From contig JAEUKK010000177.1 of assembly GCA_016792625.1 (NCBI GenBank), positions 1 through 48,839 of the forward strand: a stretch of DNA of 48,839 nucleotides. Direction: 5' to 3'. Below, piece after piece: positions 34,168-44,401 of the stretch. The DNA comes from Deltaproteobacteria bacterium (GTDB taxonomy: Bacteria > Myxococcota_A > UBA796 > UBA2385). Each line of letters starts with the position of its first letter. Position 1 is the stretch's first letter. The notes beneath the pieces are model-generated. The model was not told where the DNA came from and made no database searches. It saw nothing but the letters and a program-made list of their open reading frames with translations. The translations under genes were made by a program, and so were the position numbers.

Positions 34168-37100
34168 CTAGAAGACCTCCATCCAGGCGAGGGTGTTGGT
34201 GCCGAGGAAGGCGTCGTTGGCCGGGGTGATCGTGCCCACGGGCGCGTCGCTGCCGTCGGTGCTCGCGTTGCTGGTGCCGTAGAAGAGCGTGCCCTTGTCG
34301 GTCACCGTCAGGCCGCTGACGTAGGAGTCCTCGGCCTCGATGAAGTTGGCGTCAGCGGCGGTGATCGCGCCGTCGCCGGTCGTGTCGATGCCGTTGGTGC
34401 AGTCTTCGAAGTCGATGCCGTAGATGCGGCCGGTGCCGCCATCGCAGCGGTCGGCCGCCGGCAGCCAGGTCGTGTAGTAGACGACGCCGGCGTAGACGAT
34501 CGGGTCTGAGGTCAGGCCTTCACCCGCGCCCAGGGTGAGCACGCCGCCCGAGCCGCAGTCGTCGAGCGGCTGCATCGTGTCGCTGGCGCAGCTGCCCGGG
34601 GCCGTGTCTTTCATGGCGAAGAAGTAGCCGTTTCCGCTGCTTTGGCTGCGGGAGTAGGGCGTGCCCGTACCCCAGTAGACGCCGAGCGAGCCGTCGCGCA
34701 GCCAGGAGGTGGTGGCCGCGTAGTAGACCTCGGGCCGGGTGCTCAGGCCGCCGTCGGTCTTCGGGTCGAAGAACTCGATCCAGGTCGGGTCGCCCGGGTC
34801 GGCGTCATCGAGGCAGGCCTTGTACATCCAGGTTGAGCCAGGGTTTTGCAGGTCGCCGGGGCCGCTGCCGCCCTCGTCGCTGGGCTGGTAGCTGGTGGTG
34901 ACCGGGAAGTAGAGCGTGTCGGCGTCGCCGTCGCTGTCGACGTCAACCACGGCCAGCGCGGCTGAGATGTAGCCGTTCTCGTAGTGGGAGTCGGTGTCGC
35001 TGTTGAGGGCCGAGCCGAGGTCATCGCCCTCGGGGTGGCCGTTGTCGCCGCGCGCGTAGCCGGCGCTGGCGCTGGGCGCCTGGTAGCCGACGTGGCCGGA
35101 CTCCCAGTAGCTGTCGCCCATGGCCCAAATGTAGAGGTTGGGCTCGTGCTGCTGGTAGCTGCTGCTCGTGGGCACGCCGCGGCCCGAGCCCCAGAAGGCC
35201 ACCCAGCGGTCGGTGGGGGTCGCGCCGCTCGTGTCGTAGATGTTCGCGATGACCGGCCGGCTGGTCGTGTAGCCCATCGCGTGCTGGTCGCTCTCGTCGG
35301 TCTGCTCCCACAAGAAGCGGGGGGCGTTGGTGTCGGTGATGTCGAGCGCCAGCGTGACCGGGCCGCCCTGGCCCTGCTGCACCACGACCACCCGGCGCCA
35401 CTCGCAGTCGTTGGGGACCGAGTCGCACTCTTTGGAGCCGTTGCCGTTGCTGTCGATCCACACGTCTTCGACCACCGGCGAGCCGTCAAAGAGGAAGGTG
35501 CGGCCGAACAACATCATGTCGACGAGGCGCCCCGACCAATCTTGGGCGTGCTCACGCTCGAGCAGGTAGCCGGGCACCCAAGCCCAGAGCTCTTCGCCCT
35601 GGTCGGTGTGGGCGGTGGTCGGGTTGTCTTGCAGCGCAAAAGCGTGGAGCATGCCGTCGTTCGCCGCTTGGAGCACCACGGCGGGGATGCTGCCGTCAGC
35701 CTCGGCGGCCTCGAGCAGCTCGAGGAAGCGGCGGTAGCTCGGCTCGATGGCGAAGGTCGCGTTGCGGGCCTGGACGACCACCGGCACGCTGTGGGGCGAG
35801 TCGCCGAGGCGCCAACGACCGCGGGTGTCGGTCAGGTAGCGGAACTCAGAGGTGGTGTTGCCGCGGACGAAGGCGATGAGGGAGCGCAGGTCGCCCGCGT
35901 CGACGGCCACGCAGCTGCCCGTCGACTTGTCGAAGTTGTAGACCTGGCTGGCGGTGGTCGCGCAGCCGCTGGTGTCGGTGCTCGTGTCGAGGATGCGGTC
36001 GAGCACGGTGGGCTCGGCGGCCACCGCGTCGACGAAGCGCCGGTCGAGCGGCATGAAGCGGTCGGACTCGGCCAGCGTGCCGAAGCTGCTGTAGGTGAGG
36101 GCCGCGGCGGGCTCCCAGAAGGTGTAGATGTCGCGGTAGCTCTCGCCGTCGTTGTCATCGATCTGGCGGTCGTCGCCGGTGACGAGGCGGGAGAGCAGCA
36201 GGTCACCACCATCCCACAGCGCGCCGCCGCAGGAGTAGCTCATGTCGTCGCCGCAGTTGGTGTGGCCGTACTCGACCTGGCCGTAGCTGGCGCTGCTCGG
36301 GTCGTCGTTGATGCTAAACGCCCGGAGGTGGCCCTGGCCGAGCGAGAGGCCGGCGCCGCTGCCCACCTCGTCGTCGCCGTTGAGCTCGTAGAAGCTGTAG
36401 ATGAGGTAGTTGCCGTCGGCCGAGACCACCGGGGTGCTGCGGCTGTAGGTGCCGGCCCGGATGTCTTTCATCACGTAGAGGATGTAGGTCAGGATCTGGT
36501 CGGGGTCGCCTGCGTTGGCGTAGACGCTGGCCGGGCTGTTGACCGCCGCGGCCGAGCCGAAGAGCTCTTCGGCCACGGTGGTGCCGCCGATGGACAGGCC
36601 GACCGTGTGCACGACGAGGTTCTGCGTGCCGCTCAGGTCGGCCCGCATGTCGCTGAGGTAGAGGCCCCGCGACACGTTGTCGTAGGTGCACTGCTCGTCA
36701 CCCCCGGCGTGCGAGGCGGTGCGGTCGGTGCTGTCGCAGGTGACGTCGGTGGTCAGCGTCTCGATGAACGAGCTGCGGGCGTTGCTGTCGTTGGCCGGCC
36801 GCTGCTTGCTGAGCACGATGATGTGGTTGACTTGGCAGGAGTACTCGATCGGCGCCTTGGTGAAGTCGTAGCCGATGCCGTCGCCGTCGGAGTCGACGCT
36901 GGGATCGTCGTAGTCCATGCTGCCGAAGTAGCCGTAGGCCAGCTCGCCCAGCGACTCGGACAGGTTCTTGGTGTCGGTGGGGTGGGCGCCCGCGGTGCGC
37001 ACGGCCTCGAGCTTGGTGTGCAGCTCGGCGTAGGTCGAGCCCAGGGGGGCGATCGGGTAGTAGGTGTTGCCGATGCCGCCGCTGTCGGGGCTGGTGCCGA

Positions 37101-37398
37101 CCACGCCATAGCGCGCGAAGTCAAAGTGCTGGGCGACCATGTCGATGGCGTTGAGCACGTCTTCAAGGCAGGAGTTGGTGAAGGCCCCCGAGGTCGTGCT
37201 GCAGGGGTCGCCCATCTCGCTCGACATGTCGATGAGGAAGAGCACGTTCGGCGGCGCCGACTCGACCGTGCTCATGTACTCCTCGCCGCCGGCGGAGGAC
37301 GCGGCGTGGCTGAGGCCCGGCGCGAGCAGCGCGGCGCACAGCCCACAAGCTGCGAGCAGCAGGCGGGAGGAGGAGGCGGGGCGGGGCTGGTTGGACAT
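34168..37398 (-). CDS. pilY1: PilY1-like type IV pilus tip/assembly protein
   Basis: A 1076-residue exported protein. Signal peptide 1-32 (LLLAACGLCAALLAPGLSHA|ASS; a LAAC could also act as lipobox, ambiguous). A von Willebrand A-like region (about 48-350) starts NVLFLIDMSSEMGD; the metal site is degenerate, D57-M-S59-S-E61 where DxSxS is usual. The C-terminal half is a PilY1/PilC beta-propeller with Trp- and Gly-rich blades (LHAFALQDN, WAWVPGYL, YGTSNAS). Calcium-type loops include VDVDSDGDADTLY (near 821, the PilY1 position), VDSDGDGIGYD (near 166), SNGNGSKECDS (near 647) and a dockerin/EF-hand-like TGDGAITAADANF (near 1003). In other bacteria PilY1 primes pilus assembly and controls retraction. 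ATG 37398 has GGAG upstream and follows pilX. Confidence 0.88.
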   Translation of the reverse strand: MSNQPRPASSSRLLLAACGLCAALLAPGLSHAASSAGGEEYMSTVESAPPNVLFLIDMSSEMGDPCSTTSGAFTNSCLEDVLNAIDMVAQHFDFARYGVVGTSPDSGGIGNTYYPIAPLGSTYAELHTKLEAVRTAGAHPTDTKNLSESLGELAYGYFGSMDYDDPSVDSDGDGIGYDFTKAPIEYSCQVNHIIVLSKQRPANDSNARSSFIETLTTDVTCDSTDRTASHAGGDEQCTYDNVSRGLYLSDMRADLSGTQNLVVHTVGLSIGGTTVAEELFGSAAAVNSPASVYANAGDPDQILTYILYVMKDIRAGTYSRSTPVVSADGNYLIYSFYELNGDDEVGSGAGLSLGQGHLRAFSINDDPSSASYGQVEYGHTNCGDDMSYSCGGALWDGGDLLLSRLVTGDDRQIDDNDGESYRDIYTFWEPAAALTYSSFGTLAESDRFMPLDRRFVDAVAAEPTVLDRILDTSTDTSGCATTASQVYNFDKSTGSCVAVDAGDLRSLIAFVRGNTTSEFRYLTDTRGRWRLGDSPHSVPVVVQARNATFAIEPSYRRFLELLEAAEADGSIPAVVLQAANDGMLHAFALQDNPTTAHTDQGEELWAWVPGYLLEREHAQDWSGRLVDMMLFGRTFLFDGSPVVEDVWIDSNGNGSKECDSVPNDCEWRRVVVVQQGQGGPVTLALDITDTNAPRFLWEQTDESDQHAMGYTTSRPVIANIYDTSGATPTDRWVAFWGSGRGVPTSSSYQQHEPNLYIWAMGDSYWESGHVGYQAPSASAGYARGDNGHPEGDDLGSALNSDTDSHYENGYISAALAVVDVDSDGDADTLYFPVTTSYQPSDEGGSGPGDLQNPGSTWMYKACLDDADPGDPTWIEFFDPKTDGGLSTRPEVYYAATTSWLRDGSLGVYWGTGTPYSRSQSSGNGYFFAMKDTAPGSCASDTMQPLDDCGSGGVLTLGAGEGLTSDPIVYAGVVYYTTWLPAADRCDGGTGRIYGIDFEDCTNGIDTTGDGAITAADANFIEAEDSYVSGLTVTDKGTLFYGTSNASTDGSDAPVGTITPANDAFLGTNTLAWMEVF

Positions 37399-37475
37399 CG
37401 GCGGCTCCGGCGCGGGCGGGCTCTGGGGGCCACGCGGAGGGGAGGGCGCGGGCGAAGGGTACGTGCAGGTCGACT

Positions 37476-38036
37476 CTATCGGATTTTGCAGCTGCCGAAC
37501 CGGACTTTTCGCAGCAGGCTGCTCGTGCGGGCCTGCGTCTCGTTGATCGCGGTCGTCGTCGCGGCGCTCGCTTGGAAGCGCGCGGTGGACGACATCTCCC
37601 AGTAGTCGCTGCGGAACTTGCTGCCGCCGAGCTCGGTGCTGTAGCCCGGGGGCGGGTTGCCACAGCGGTGGTAGGTCGCGGTCACCCAGTACACGCCGAG
37701 GTTCTGGGCGTAGGTCAGGCCGCCAAAGCTCGCCTCGGCGGTGGTGCGGGCCACGAAGTCGCCGGCGCCGGTGCCCGTGTCGAGGCCCTCGTTCACCGGA
37801 TCTTGGTTCATCAGCGTGCTGCGCGCGTGCTCGGTGCCCGCGTGCGAGGTGTTGACCGTCAGCATGTGCTTGCGGTTCTGAATGGCCACGCGCTGGTCGA
37901 TGCCGGCGACCCGCAGCGTGGTCACGCCGAGGATCGCGAGGATCGCCATGACGATCAGCGCGACCAGCATGATGTAGCCACGCTGACCGCTGCGACGGGG
38001 CGAGGTGCGGTGCATCGGGAGGGGGCTGCGGGGCAC
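37476..38036 (-). CDS. pilX: PilX-like minor pilin assembly protein
   Basis: A 186-residue pseudopilin. After a short basic leader the hydrophobic stalk YIMLVALIVMAILAILGVTTLRVAG (about 21-45) matches PilX-type proteins, which lack the strict FTLxE prepilin motif. The helix continues with IDQRVAIQNRKHMLTVNTSHAGTEHARS, corresponding to the amphipathic PilX_N region. The C-terminal globular part has two Cys (HRCGNPPP and FGSCKIR) that could make a disulfide loop. GTG 38036 has GGAG six bases upstream; an in-frame ATG at 38015 lacks one. Sits between pilW and pilY1 as in other minor-pilin operons, where PilX helps form the priming complex at the pilus tip. Confidence 0.82.
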   Translation of the reverse strand: MPRSPLPMHRTSPRRSGQRGYIMLVALIVMAILAILGVTTLRVAGIDQRVAIQNRKHMLTVNTSHAGTEHARSTLMNQDPVNEGLDTGTGAGDFVARTTAEASFGGLTYAQNLGVYWVTATYHRCGNPPPGYSTELGGSKFRSDYWEMSSTARFQASAATTTAINETQARTSSLLRKVRFGSCKIR

Positions 38037-38120
38037 GCGCGCTCCAGTGGCCGAGGGGACGGGAGGGGAGGGGATGGTGACGGGCGGGCGCGGGGCGCTC
38101 CGCGGAGGTTCCGCGGAAGT

Positions 38121-39248
38121 TCAGCGGGCGAGCAGGCGGAGGTTCCGCACCGCGACCTCGGTGGCCATGGTTCGGCGGAAGTAGTTGTCGGCGGCCCCAG
38201 CCCCGCCGTTGCTCAGCGCGAGCTTCTGGCCGGGGTAGGCGTCCCGCATGTCGGGCCGGTTGCTGCGGACCGTGAGCATGATGCGCACCATCCAGATGTT
38301 GTCGGCGTCGGTGCCCGGGTTGATCGACCGGCCGGTGACCCAGTTGGCCGAGCCCGCGGTCAGGCAGTCGGCCGTCATGGTGCCCTCGTCGACGCAGTAC
38401 TCGAGCTGCAGGTCTTCGATGTTGTCGACCAGCGGCACGTCGTCGTTGTCGGGCCAAGTCTGGTCGGCCGACATCATCAGCACCGGGTTCTCGATCGTGC
38501 CCGCGCCGACGCCGTCGTCGTCATTGTCGACGTAGAAGGTCACGACCTCGGCCCGCGAGCAGGTCATGATCGGCGTGAGGTTCGGGTTGGTGGTGAACCA
38601 CTGCGCGTAGTCGGAGTAGCCGTCGTTGGGGTTGACCCCGACCTGGCCGGTGGTCGCGTTCACCGCGGTGATGGTCCACAGGTAGCTGCGGATGCCGCGC
38701 GGGTCGGCGTAGTCGCTGCACATCAGCAGGTCGCCCGCGTTGAGCTGGGCGAGCTTGAGCGCGTTGCCCCGAAAAGCCGGCTTAAAGGTGATGGTCAGCG
38801 TGTCCCAGGTCTCGATGACTTGGTTGCTCGTGTCCATCACCAGGGCGGGATCCATGTAGGTGACGGTGACCGCGTCGGGCCCTGCGTCACCATCGGGGTC
38901 GTCCCAGGGCATGATCACGGGGAGGGCCTCGCTCTCGGCCCCCGCCGTTGGGCCAAGCGCGCCGTACACCCAACCCCCGCTGCCGTAGCCGGCCATGCGC
39001 ACGCTTCGGCTGATCATGTCGGTGGCGAAGCGCAGGCTCTGGTTCATCTCCATGTCGATGTCTTGGCGGAGCAATTGCCGGCTTTGGACCGAGAAGAGCG
39101 CGAAGAGGGCCGCGACGGTGAACGAGGCGATGGCGATGGCGACCATCACCTCGAGCAGCGTAAAACCGGCCTGGGCGGCGGCGCGTGCGCGTGACCAACC
39201 GGTTGGCCGGCGGGAGGGCAGCGGGGAGGAGCCGGGGGTCTGGTGCAT
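38121..39248 (-). CDS. pilW: PilW-like minor pilin
   Basis: A 375-residue type IV minor pilin. A Pro/Arg-rich leader ends in the prepilin peptidase site AG|FTLLEVMVAIAIASFTVAAL, with the required Glu at mature position 5, and the stalk helix continues (SVQSRQLLRQDIDMEMNQSLRFATDMISRSVRMAGYG), a sequence style characteristic of PilW. The long globular domain has several Cys (DLLMCSDY, IMTCSRAE, LEYCVDEG, DCLTAG) and Asp-rich turns (YVDNDDDGVGAG). I place the start at ATG 39248, sharing one base with the pilV stop (TGATG); further upstream coding is not supported. It is co-translated with pilV and precedes pilX. Confidence 0.88.
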   Translation of the reverse strand: MHQTPGSSPLPSRRPTGWSRARAAAQAGFTLLEVMVAIAIASFTVAALFALFSVQSRQLLRQDIDMEMNQSLRFATDMISRSVRMAGYGSGGWVYGALGPTAGAESEALPVIMPWDDPDGDAGPDAVTVTYMDPALVMDTSNQVIETWDTLTITFKPAFRGNALKLAQLNAGDLLMCSDYADPRGIRSYLWTITAVNATTGQVGVNPNDGYSDYAQWFTTNPNLTPIMTCSRAEVVTFYVDNDDDGVGAGTIENPVLMMSADQTWPDNDDVPLVDNIEDLQLEYCVDEGTMTADCLTAGSANWVTGRSINPGTDADNIWMVRIMLTVRSNRPDMRDAYPGQKLALSNGGAGAADNYFRRTMATEVAVRNLRLLAR

Positions 39249-39787
39249 CAGCGATCCCGGAAGCGGAAGCTGGAGATGGTCGTGCCGTGCCAGGTGCCGA
39301 AGGCCTCGTCGCGGTACTTGCAGCGCACCCGCATGCGGACCCAAGTCACCGGGCCGGAGTCCATGTTCGCGACATCCCAGGAGATCCGGTAGTTGAGCTG
39401 GCCGTAGGTGGTGTCAGTGGTGTTCAGCGCGTTGACCAGCAGCGGGGTGCCGGGCTGCTCGAGATCGGCCCACAGCGTGGTGTTGTCGGCGGCCGCGGTC
39501 GGGTCGCTGCCCCCATCGACCAGGGCGGCGGGCATCGCGCCCTCTTGCCAGGGGGCCGCGAGCATCCGCTCCATGTAGGTCTGCGCTAGGTAGGTGCAGT
39601 CGGTCAGCTTGCGGGCGTGCATGTTGCTGCGCAGCGCTTGTGTATGGAAGCCAAACATCACGATGAGCGAGAAGCCCAGGAGCGCGGTGGCGATCAGGGC
39701 CTCGATCAAGGTGAAGCCGCCCTCTGCCCGCGCGCGGCGGTGGCCGGCGGGCAGCGGTGCGCGGGCGGTGCGGGGCGGCGCGTTCAT
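39248..39787 (-). CDS. pilV: PilV-like minor pilin
   Basis: A 179-residue minor pilin. Leader of about 23 residues ends in EGG|FTLIEALIATALLGFSLIVM, a full prepilin peptidase motif with Glu5, followed by the amphipathic helix FHTQALRSNMHARKLTDCTYLAQTYMERML, typical for PilV. Two Cys (TDC and RVRC) may form a disulfide. ATG 39787 follows the FimT-like gene by 56 bases with a rather distant GAGGG. PilV with PilW, PilX and PilY1 would form the pilus-initiating tip complex in the inner membrane and periplasm. Confidence 0.85.
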   Translation of the reverse strand: MNAPPRTARAPLPAGHRRARAEGGFTLIEALIATALLGFSLIVMFGFHTQALRSNMHARKLTDCTYLAQTYMERMLAAPWQEGAMPAALVDGGSDPTAAADNTTLWADLEQPGTPLLVNALNTTDTTYGQLNYRISWDVANMDSGPVTWVRMRVRCKYRDEAFGTWHGTTISSFRFRDR

Positions 39788-39843
39788 CGGCGGGGGACCC
39801 TCGGGCGAGGCGCGCTGGGGGCGCGGTGCTGGGGAGCGGTGGC

Positions 39844-40497
39844 TCAGCGGGGCGGCGCGGTGGGCGAGGCGAGGCGGACGGCGCCAGCGGCGGAGACCAG
39901 GAGCATCACCTCGTCTTGAACGCCCTGGGCGACGGCCCTCTGGTTGCGGAGCGTCAGCCGGATGTAGCCGCGGTCGAGGTCGGCCGGCGGGTTGTCGAGG
40001 TAGCCGCGGGAGTTGATGACCAGGGCGTCCTGGTCGCCGGGCGAGGGCCCCGTGATTGTGCCCCAGGGGACGAGGCAGGTCCAGGGGGCCTCGGCGTTGC
40101 CGTCGCGGGACAAGGAGACCGTGCCCTCGGAGTCGTCGGCCGTGGCGTCGGGGTCGACGTCGGGGGGCAGGATGTCCCACCGGGTGGAGCCGCGGCTGGC
40201 GTCGCCGATCTCAAGCACCCAGCCACCACCCCAGTCTTCGGGCGTCGCGCAGTTGCCCGGCGCGGCCATCAAGCGGAGGCGGGTCTGCCGGCCTGTCGCG
40301 GTCGACAGGGCCTGGAGCTGGTGCACGTCGGCCTTGAGCCGCTTGGCCGCCGAGACCATGTGGTAGCGGGGGAGGTGGTCCTGCAGGGCGCCGACGCCCA
40401 GCGCGGCCGTGATCGCGAGGATGGCGATCACCACGCCAAGCTCGACCAGCGTGAAGCCGGCGCGGCGGTCGGGGCGGGCGCGGGGGCGCAGGTGCAC
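39844..40497 (-). CDS. FimT/GspH-like pseudopilin
   Basis: A 217-residue pseudopilin whose leader ends RRAG|FTLVELGVVIAILAITAALG, with the prepilin peptidase glycine and Glu5. The beginning of the globular part (PRYHMVSAAKRLKADVHQLQALSTATGRQTRLRL) is the conserved GspH/FimT helix-strand segment. FimT-type minor pilins can bind DNA in natural transformation in some species; here the Lys/Arg content after the helix is compatible with that but not proof. GTG 40497 is chosen for its GGAG six to seven bases upstream. First gene of the minor-pilin run; the 180 bases before it show no convincing sigma-54 (GG-N10-GC) site. Confidence 0.82.
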   Translation of the reverse strand: MHLRPRARPDRRAGFTLVELGVVIAILAITAALGVGALQDHLPRYHMVSAAKRLKADVHQLQALSTATGRQTRLRLMAAPGNCATPEDWGGGWVLEIGDASRGSTRWDILPPDVDPDATADDSEGTVSLSRDGNAEAPWTCLVPWGTITGPSPGDQDALVINSRGYLDNPPADLDRGYIRLTLRNQRAVAQGVQDEVMLLVSAAGAVRLASPTAPPR

Positions 40498-40649
40498 AGG
40501 GGTCTCCGTCGAGGGGCGCGTCTGCAAGGACCGATCCAGCGCCCCAGGGGCAATGATGCCAGAGGCGCACGCGCATACCATGGGAGCGAGCGTGGCTTTC
40601 TTTGGATGAGTCGCGGGCGCGGGGCGCAGGAGGCCCGGCCGTGTGGAAC

Positions 40650-40675
40650 AAATTCCCGAGCGGTGGGAAGAATTT
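40650..40675 (-). terminator. Possible weak terminator after the TPR lipoprotein gene
   Basis: On the minus strand AAATTCTTCCC (40675-40665) can pair with GGGAATTT (40657-40650) around ACCGCTC, with a small bulge, followed by GTT. It starts a few bases after the TAA stop at 40680-40678. The stem is imperfect and the T tract short. Confidence 0.3.
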
Positions 40676-40677
40676 TC

Positions 40678-41521
40678 TTAGGGAGCGGCGGGCGGGGCGC
40701 CGAGCAGCTCGGCGGCGGAGGGCTGGGCCGCCGGGCAGACCTGCTCGATCACCGCCCTGCGCCGGTGGATCTGGCGGCGGACCGCGGGCAGCTCGGGCAA
40801 GCCGACCCCCACCGCCTCGGCCTCGGTCACCGCGTGTTCGGCCGCGTCGAGCCAGGCGCGCAGCGGGGGGGCGCTCGCCTCGCAGTTTGCCGGATCTTCC
40901 CGGCCTTCGGTCGCGCTGATCAAGGCGCGGGCCTTGAGCTGCAGCACCACCGCCCGCTGGCGGCGGGGCAGCTTCGGGTCGGCGACGAGCACGTCAGCGG
41001 CGCTGATCGCGTCGAGGGGGCGCCCTTGGCGCAGGGCGCACTCGGCCGCGCCCAGCCGGTACTCGGGCACCTCGGGGGCGAGCGCGACGAGGCGCGCGTA
41101 GCGCTCGGCGGCCCGCTCCACCTCGCCGCTGGCCAGGGCGAGCAAGGCGAGGCTGCCCTCGACCCGCAGGTCGTCGGGCGCCTCGGCCTTGGCCGTGGCG
41201 AGCAGGGTGCGGGCCTGGCCGAGCTCACCCTCGGCGAGGGCCACCGAGGCGAGGCCGCGCAGGCACTCTGGCTCGGTGGGCGCGGCGTCGAGGCAGCGCT
41301 GAAAGCTGGCCCGGGCCGCCTCGCGCTGGCCGGCCACCTGGTAGGTCCACCCGAGGCCGCCCAGCGCCCCGACGTGCCCCGGCTCTCGGTCGAGGGCCGC
41401 GCGAAAGTGGCGCTCGGCCTCGGACAAGGCGTGCGCGTCAAGGGCCGCCCGCCCCGCCTCGACGTCGGCGGTGGCCGAGCAGGCGGCGAGCAGCAGCGCC
41501 AGTCCGGCGGCGCGGCGCAGC

Positions 41522-41532
<11 letters not shown>
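40678..41532 (-). CDS. TPR-repeat lipoprotein (PilF/Tgl-like in layout)
   Basis: A 284-residue lipoprotein: the signal LRRAAGLALLLAACSAT has a lipobox with lipidated Cys near residue 18. About five tetratricopeptide units follow, with the alternating pattern AERHFRAALDREPGHVGALGGLGW, ARASFQRCLDAAPTEPECLRGLA and ARTLLATAKAEAPDDLRVEGSLAL. Lipoprotein plus TPR next to pilus genes recalls PilF/PilW(Neisseria)/Tgl, which chaperone the outer-membrane secretin; this is inference, and the last 80 residues differ. The ATG at 41532 overlaps the end of the sigma-54 regulator by 11 bases, so the two are co-translated. Confidence 0.72.
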
Positions 41533-42973
<1,441 letters not shown>

Positions 42974-43060
42974 GGGCCGCGCGCCTCGGGCAGGGGAGAC
43001 CGGTAGAATAGCAGCCCACCGGCCCCGCGCCCGCCGCACGGCCCGGGACTGGAGCCGCGG

Positions 43061-44401
43061 TTGGCCGACCAGACTGACGTGCTGCTGCTTGTTCACGGCT
43101 TCCCCCCGCGCGAGGTCGCGGGCACCGAGCAGCACACCGCCGCCCTCGCCGCGGGCCTGCGCGCGGCGGGCTGGCGCGCCACGGTGCTCGCCGCGACGCG
43201 GGCGCCCGGCCGCCCCCAGGGCGCGCGGTGGCGCGAGCAGCTCGAGCTGCCCACCGCAGCGGGCCCCGTGCGCGTGCCGGTGGTGCGCGTGGTCAACAAC
43301 CTCACCGTGCGGCCGCTCTCGGCAGGCGAGGTCGACCCGGCCCTCGACCGGGTGTTGGAGGGGGAGATCCGCGCGCTGAACCCGGCGTTGATCCACGTCC
43401 AGCACCTGCAGTTCCTCAGCGCCGACCTCGGGCGCCTGCTGCCCTCGGGCCGCCCCGCCGTCCTGACCCTCCACGACCGCTGGGCCTGGTGCGCGGCGGG
43501 CGGCCTCGGCCAGGGCGTCGATGGCGCGGCCTGCCCCGGGCCCGCGCCGGACCGCTGCGCCCCCTGCGCCGCTGCCTGGGCCCCCGCGCCGGGCCGGCGG
43601 GCCCAAGCTTTGCTGCGGGGCGCCGGCTGGATGGGCAGGCTGATCCCGGTGGATCAGCTGCACCGGGCCTACCAGCGCCTGCCCGAGGCGTGGCGGGCCC
43701 CGGTGCGCCGCGGCCGGGCGGTGGAGGGGGCACCGGCCGCGGCCCACCGCAACGCGGCCTTGGCCGAGGCGGTCCGGCGGGTCGACCTGCGCTTGAGCCC
43801 CTCGGCCCACCTCGCGGCCGAGGCCGAGGCGCTGGGCCTGGGCCCGGTCGAGCTGCTGCCCCACGGCGTCGATCTGCCCGCGGGGCCGAGCCCAGCCCTC
43901 CGGTCGGGGCTGCTGTTCTTGGGCACGCTGAGCGCGCACAAGGGGCCCGATCTGGTGCAGGCAGCCTGGGCGCGCGCCTTTCCAGATGGGCGCCCAGGCC
44001 TGCGTTTTCACGGTCCGCCCGGCGACGCGGCGGGCCTGCGCCCCGCGCTCGTCGGCCCGCCCCTGGACCGGGCGGGGGTCGCCGCGGCCCTGCGCGGCGC
44101 GCAGGCCCTGGTGCTGGGCAGCCGCTGGCGCGAGAACGCCCCGCTGGTCGGATTGGAGGCCCGGGCCGCCGGCTGCCCGGTGGTCGCCCCGCGCAGCGGC
44201 GGCTTGCCCGAGCTGGTCGAAGAGGGCCGTGACGGCCTGCTCTACGCGCCCGGCGACGTCGAGGACCTCGCCCGGGCGCTGCGCGCGCTGGTCGCCGGTC
44301 CGCCGATGCGCCCGCGCGCGCCGCCGACCGTCGAAGACAACGTGCGTGAGCACATCCTCCGCTATGAGCGGCTCTTGTCGGGCGCCCGGGGCCTGCGGTG
44401 A
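43061..44401 (+). CDS. Family 4 glycosyltransferase (GT-B fold)
   Basis: A 446-residue cytoplasmic or membrane-associated sugar transferase. The N-terminal GT-B half begins LLLVHGFPPREVAGTEQHTAALAAGLRAAG, a classic GT4 start; the C-terminal half has LLFLGTLSAHKGPDLVQAAW and the retaining E-x7-E motif in RWRENAPLVGLEARAAGCPVVAPRSGGLPELV. A Cys cluster after the acceptor-side HD motif (HDRWAWC ... CPGPAPDRCAPC, about 143-172) is shared with the next gene. The start codon is TTG with GGAG seven bases upstream. Its last bases overlap the next glycosyltransferase in GTGA. Probably acts on a surface polysaccharide or glycoprotein; donor and acceptor unknown. Confidence 0.87.
   Translation: MADQTDVLLLVHGFPPREVAGTEQHTAALAAGLRAAGWRATVLAATRAPGRPQGARWREQLELPTAAGPVRVPVVRVVNNLTVRPLSAGEVDPALDRVLEGEIRALNPALIHVQHLQFLSADLGRLLPSGRPAVLTLHDRWAWCAAGGLGQGVDGAACPGPAPDRCAPCAAAWAPAPGRRAQALLRGAGWMGRLIPVDQLHRAYQRLPEAWRAPVRRGRAVEGAPAAAHRNAALAEAVRRVDLRLSPSAHLAAEAEALGLGPVELLPHGVDLPAGPSPALRSGLLFLGTLSAHKGPDLVQAAWARAFPDGRPGLRFHGPPGDAAGLRPALVGPPLDRAGVAAALRGAQALVLGSRWRENAPLVGLEARAAGCPVVAPRSGGLPELVEEGRDGLLYAPGDVEDLARALRALVAGPPMRPRAPPTVEDNVREHILRYERLLSGARGLR

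Noticed and set aside
37399..38457. Upstream extension of the pilY1 frame
   Set aside because: It runs over pilX and part of pilW, is Arg/Pro-rich, and a signal peptide begins right after ATG 37398.
40498..40677. Sigma-54 promoter before the FimT-like gene
   Set aside because: The TGGTATGCGCGTGC stretch has GG and GC only nine bases apart instead of ten, and no other match was found.
43014..43019. TAGAAT as a -10 box between the regulator and first glycosyltransferase
   Set aside because: No acceptable -35 hexamer lies 16-18 bases upstream on either strand.
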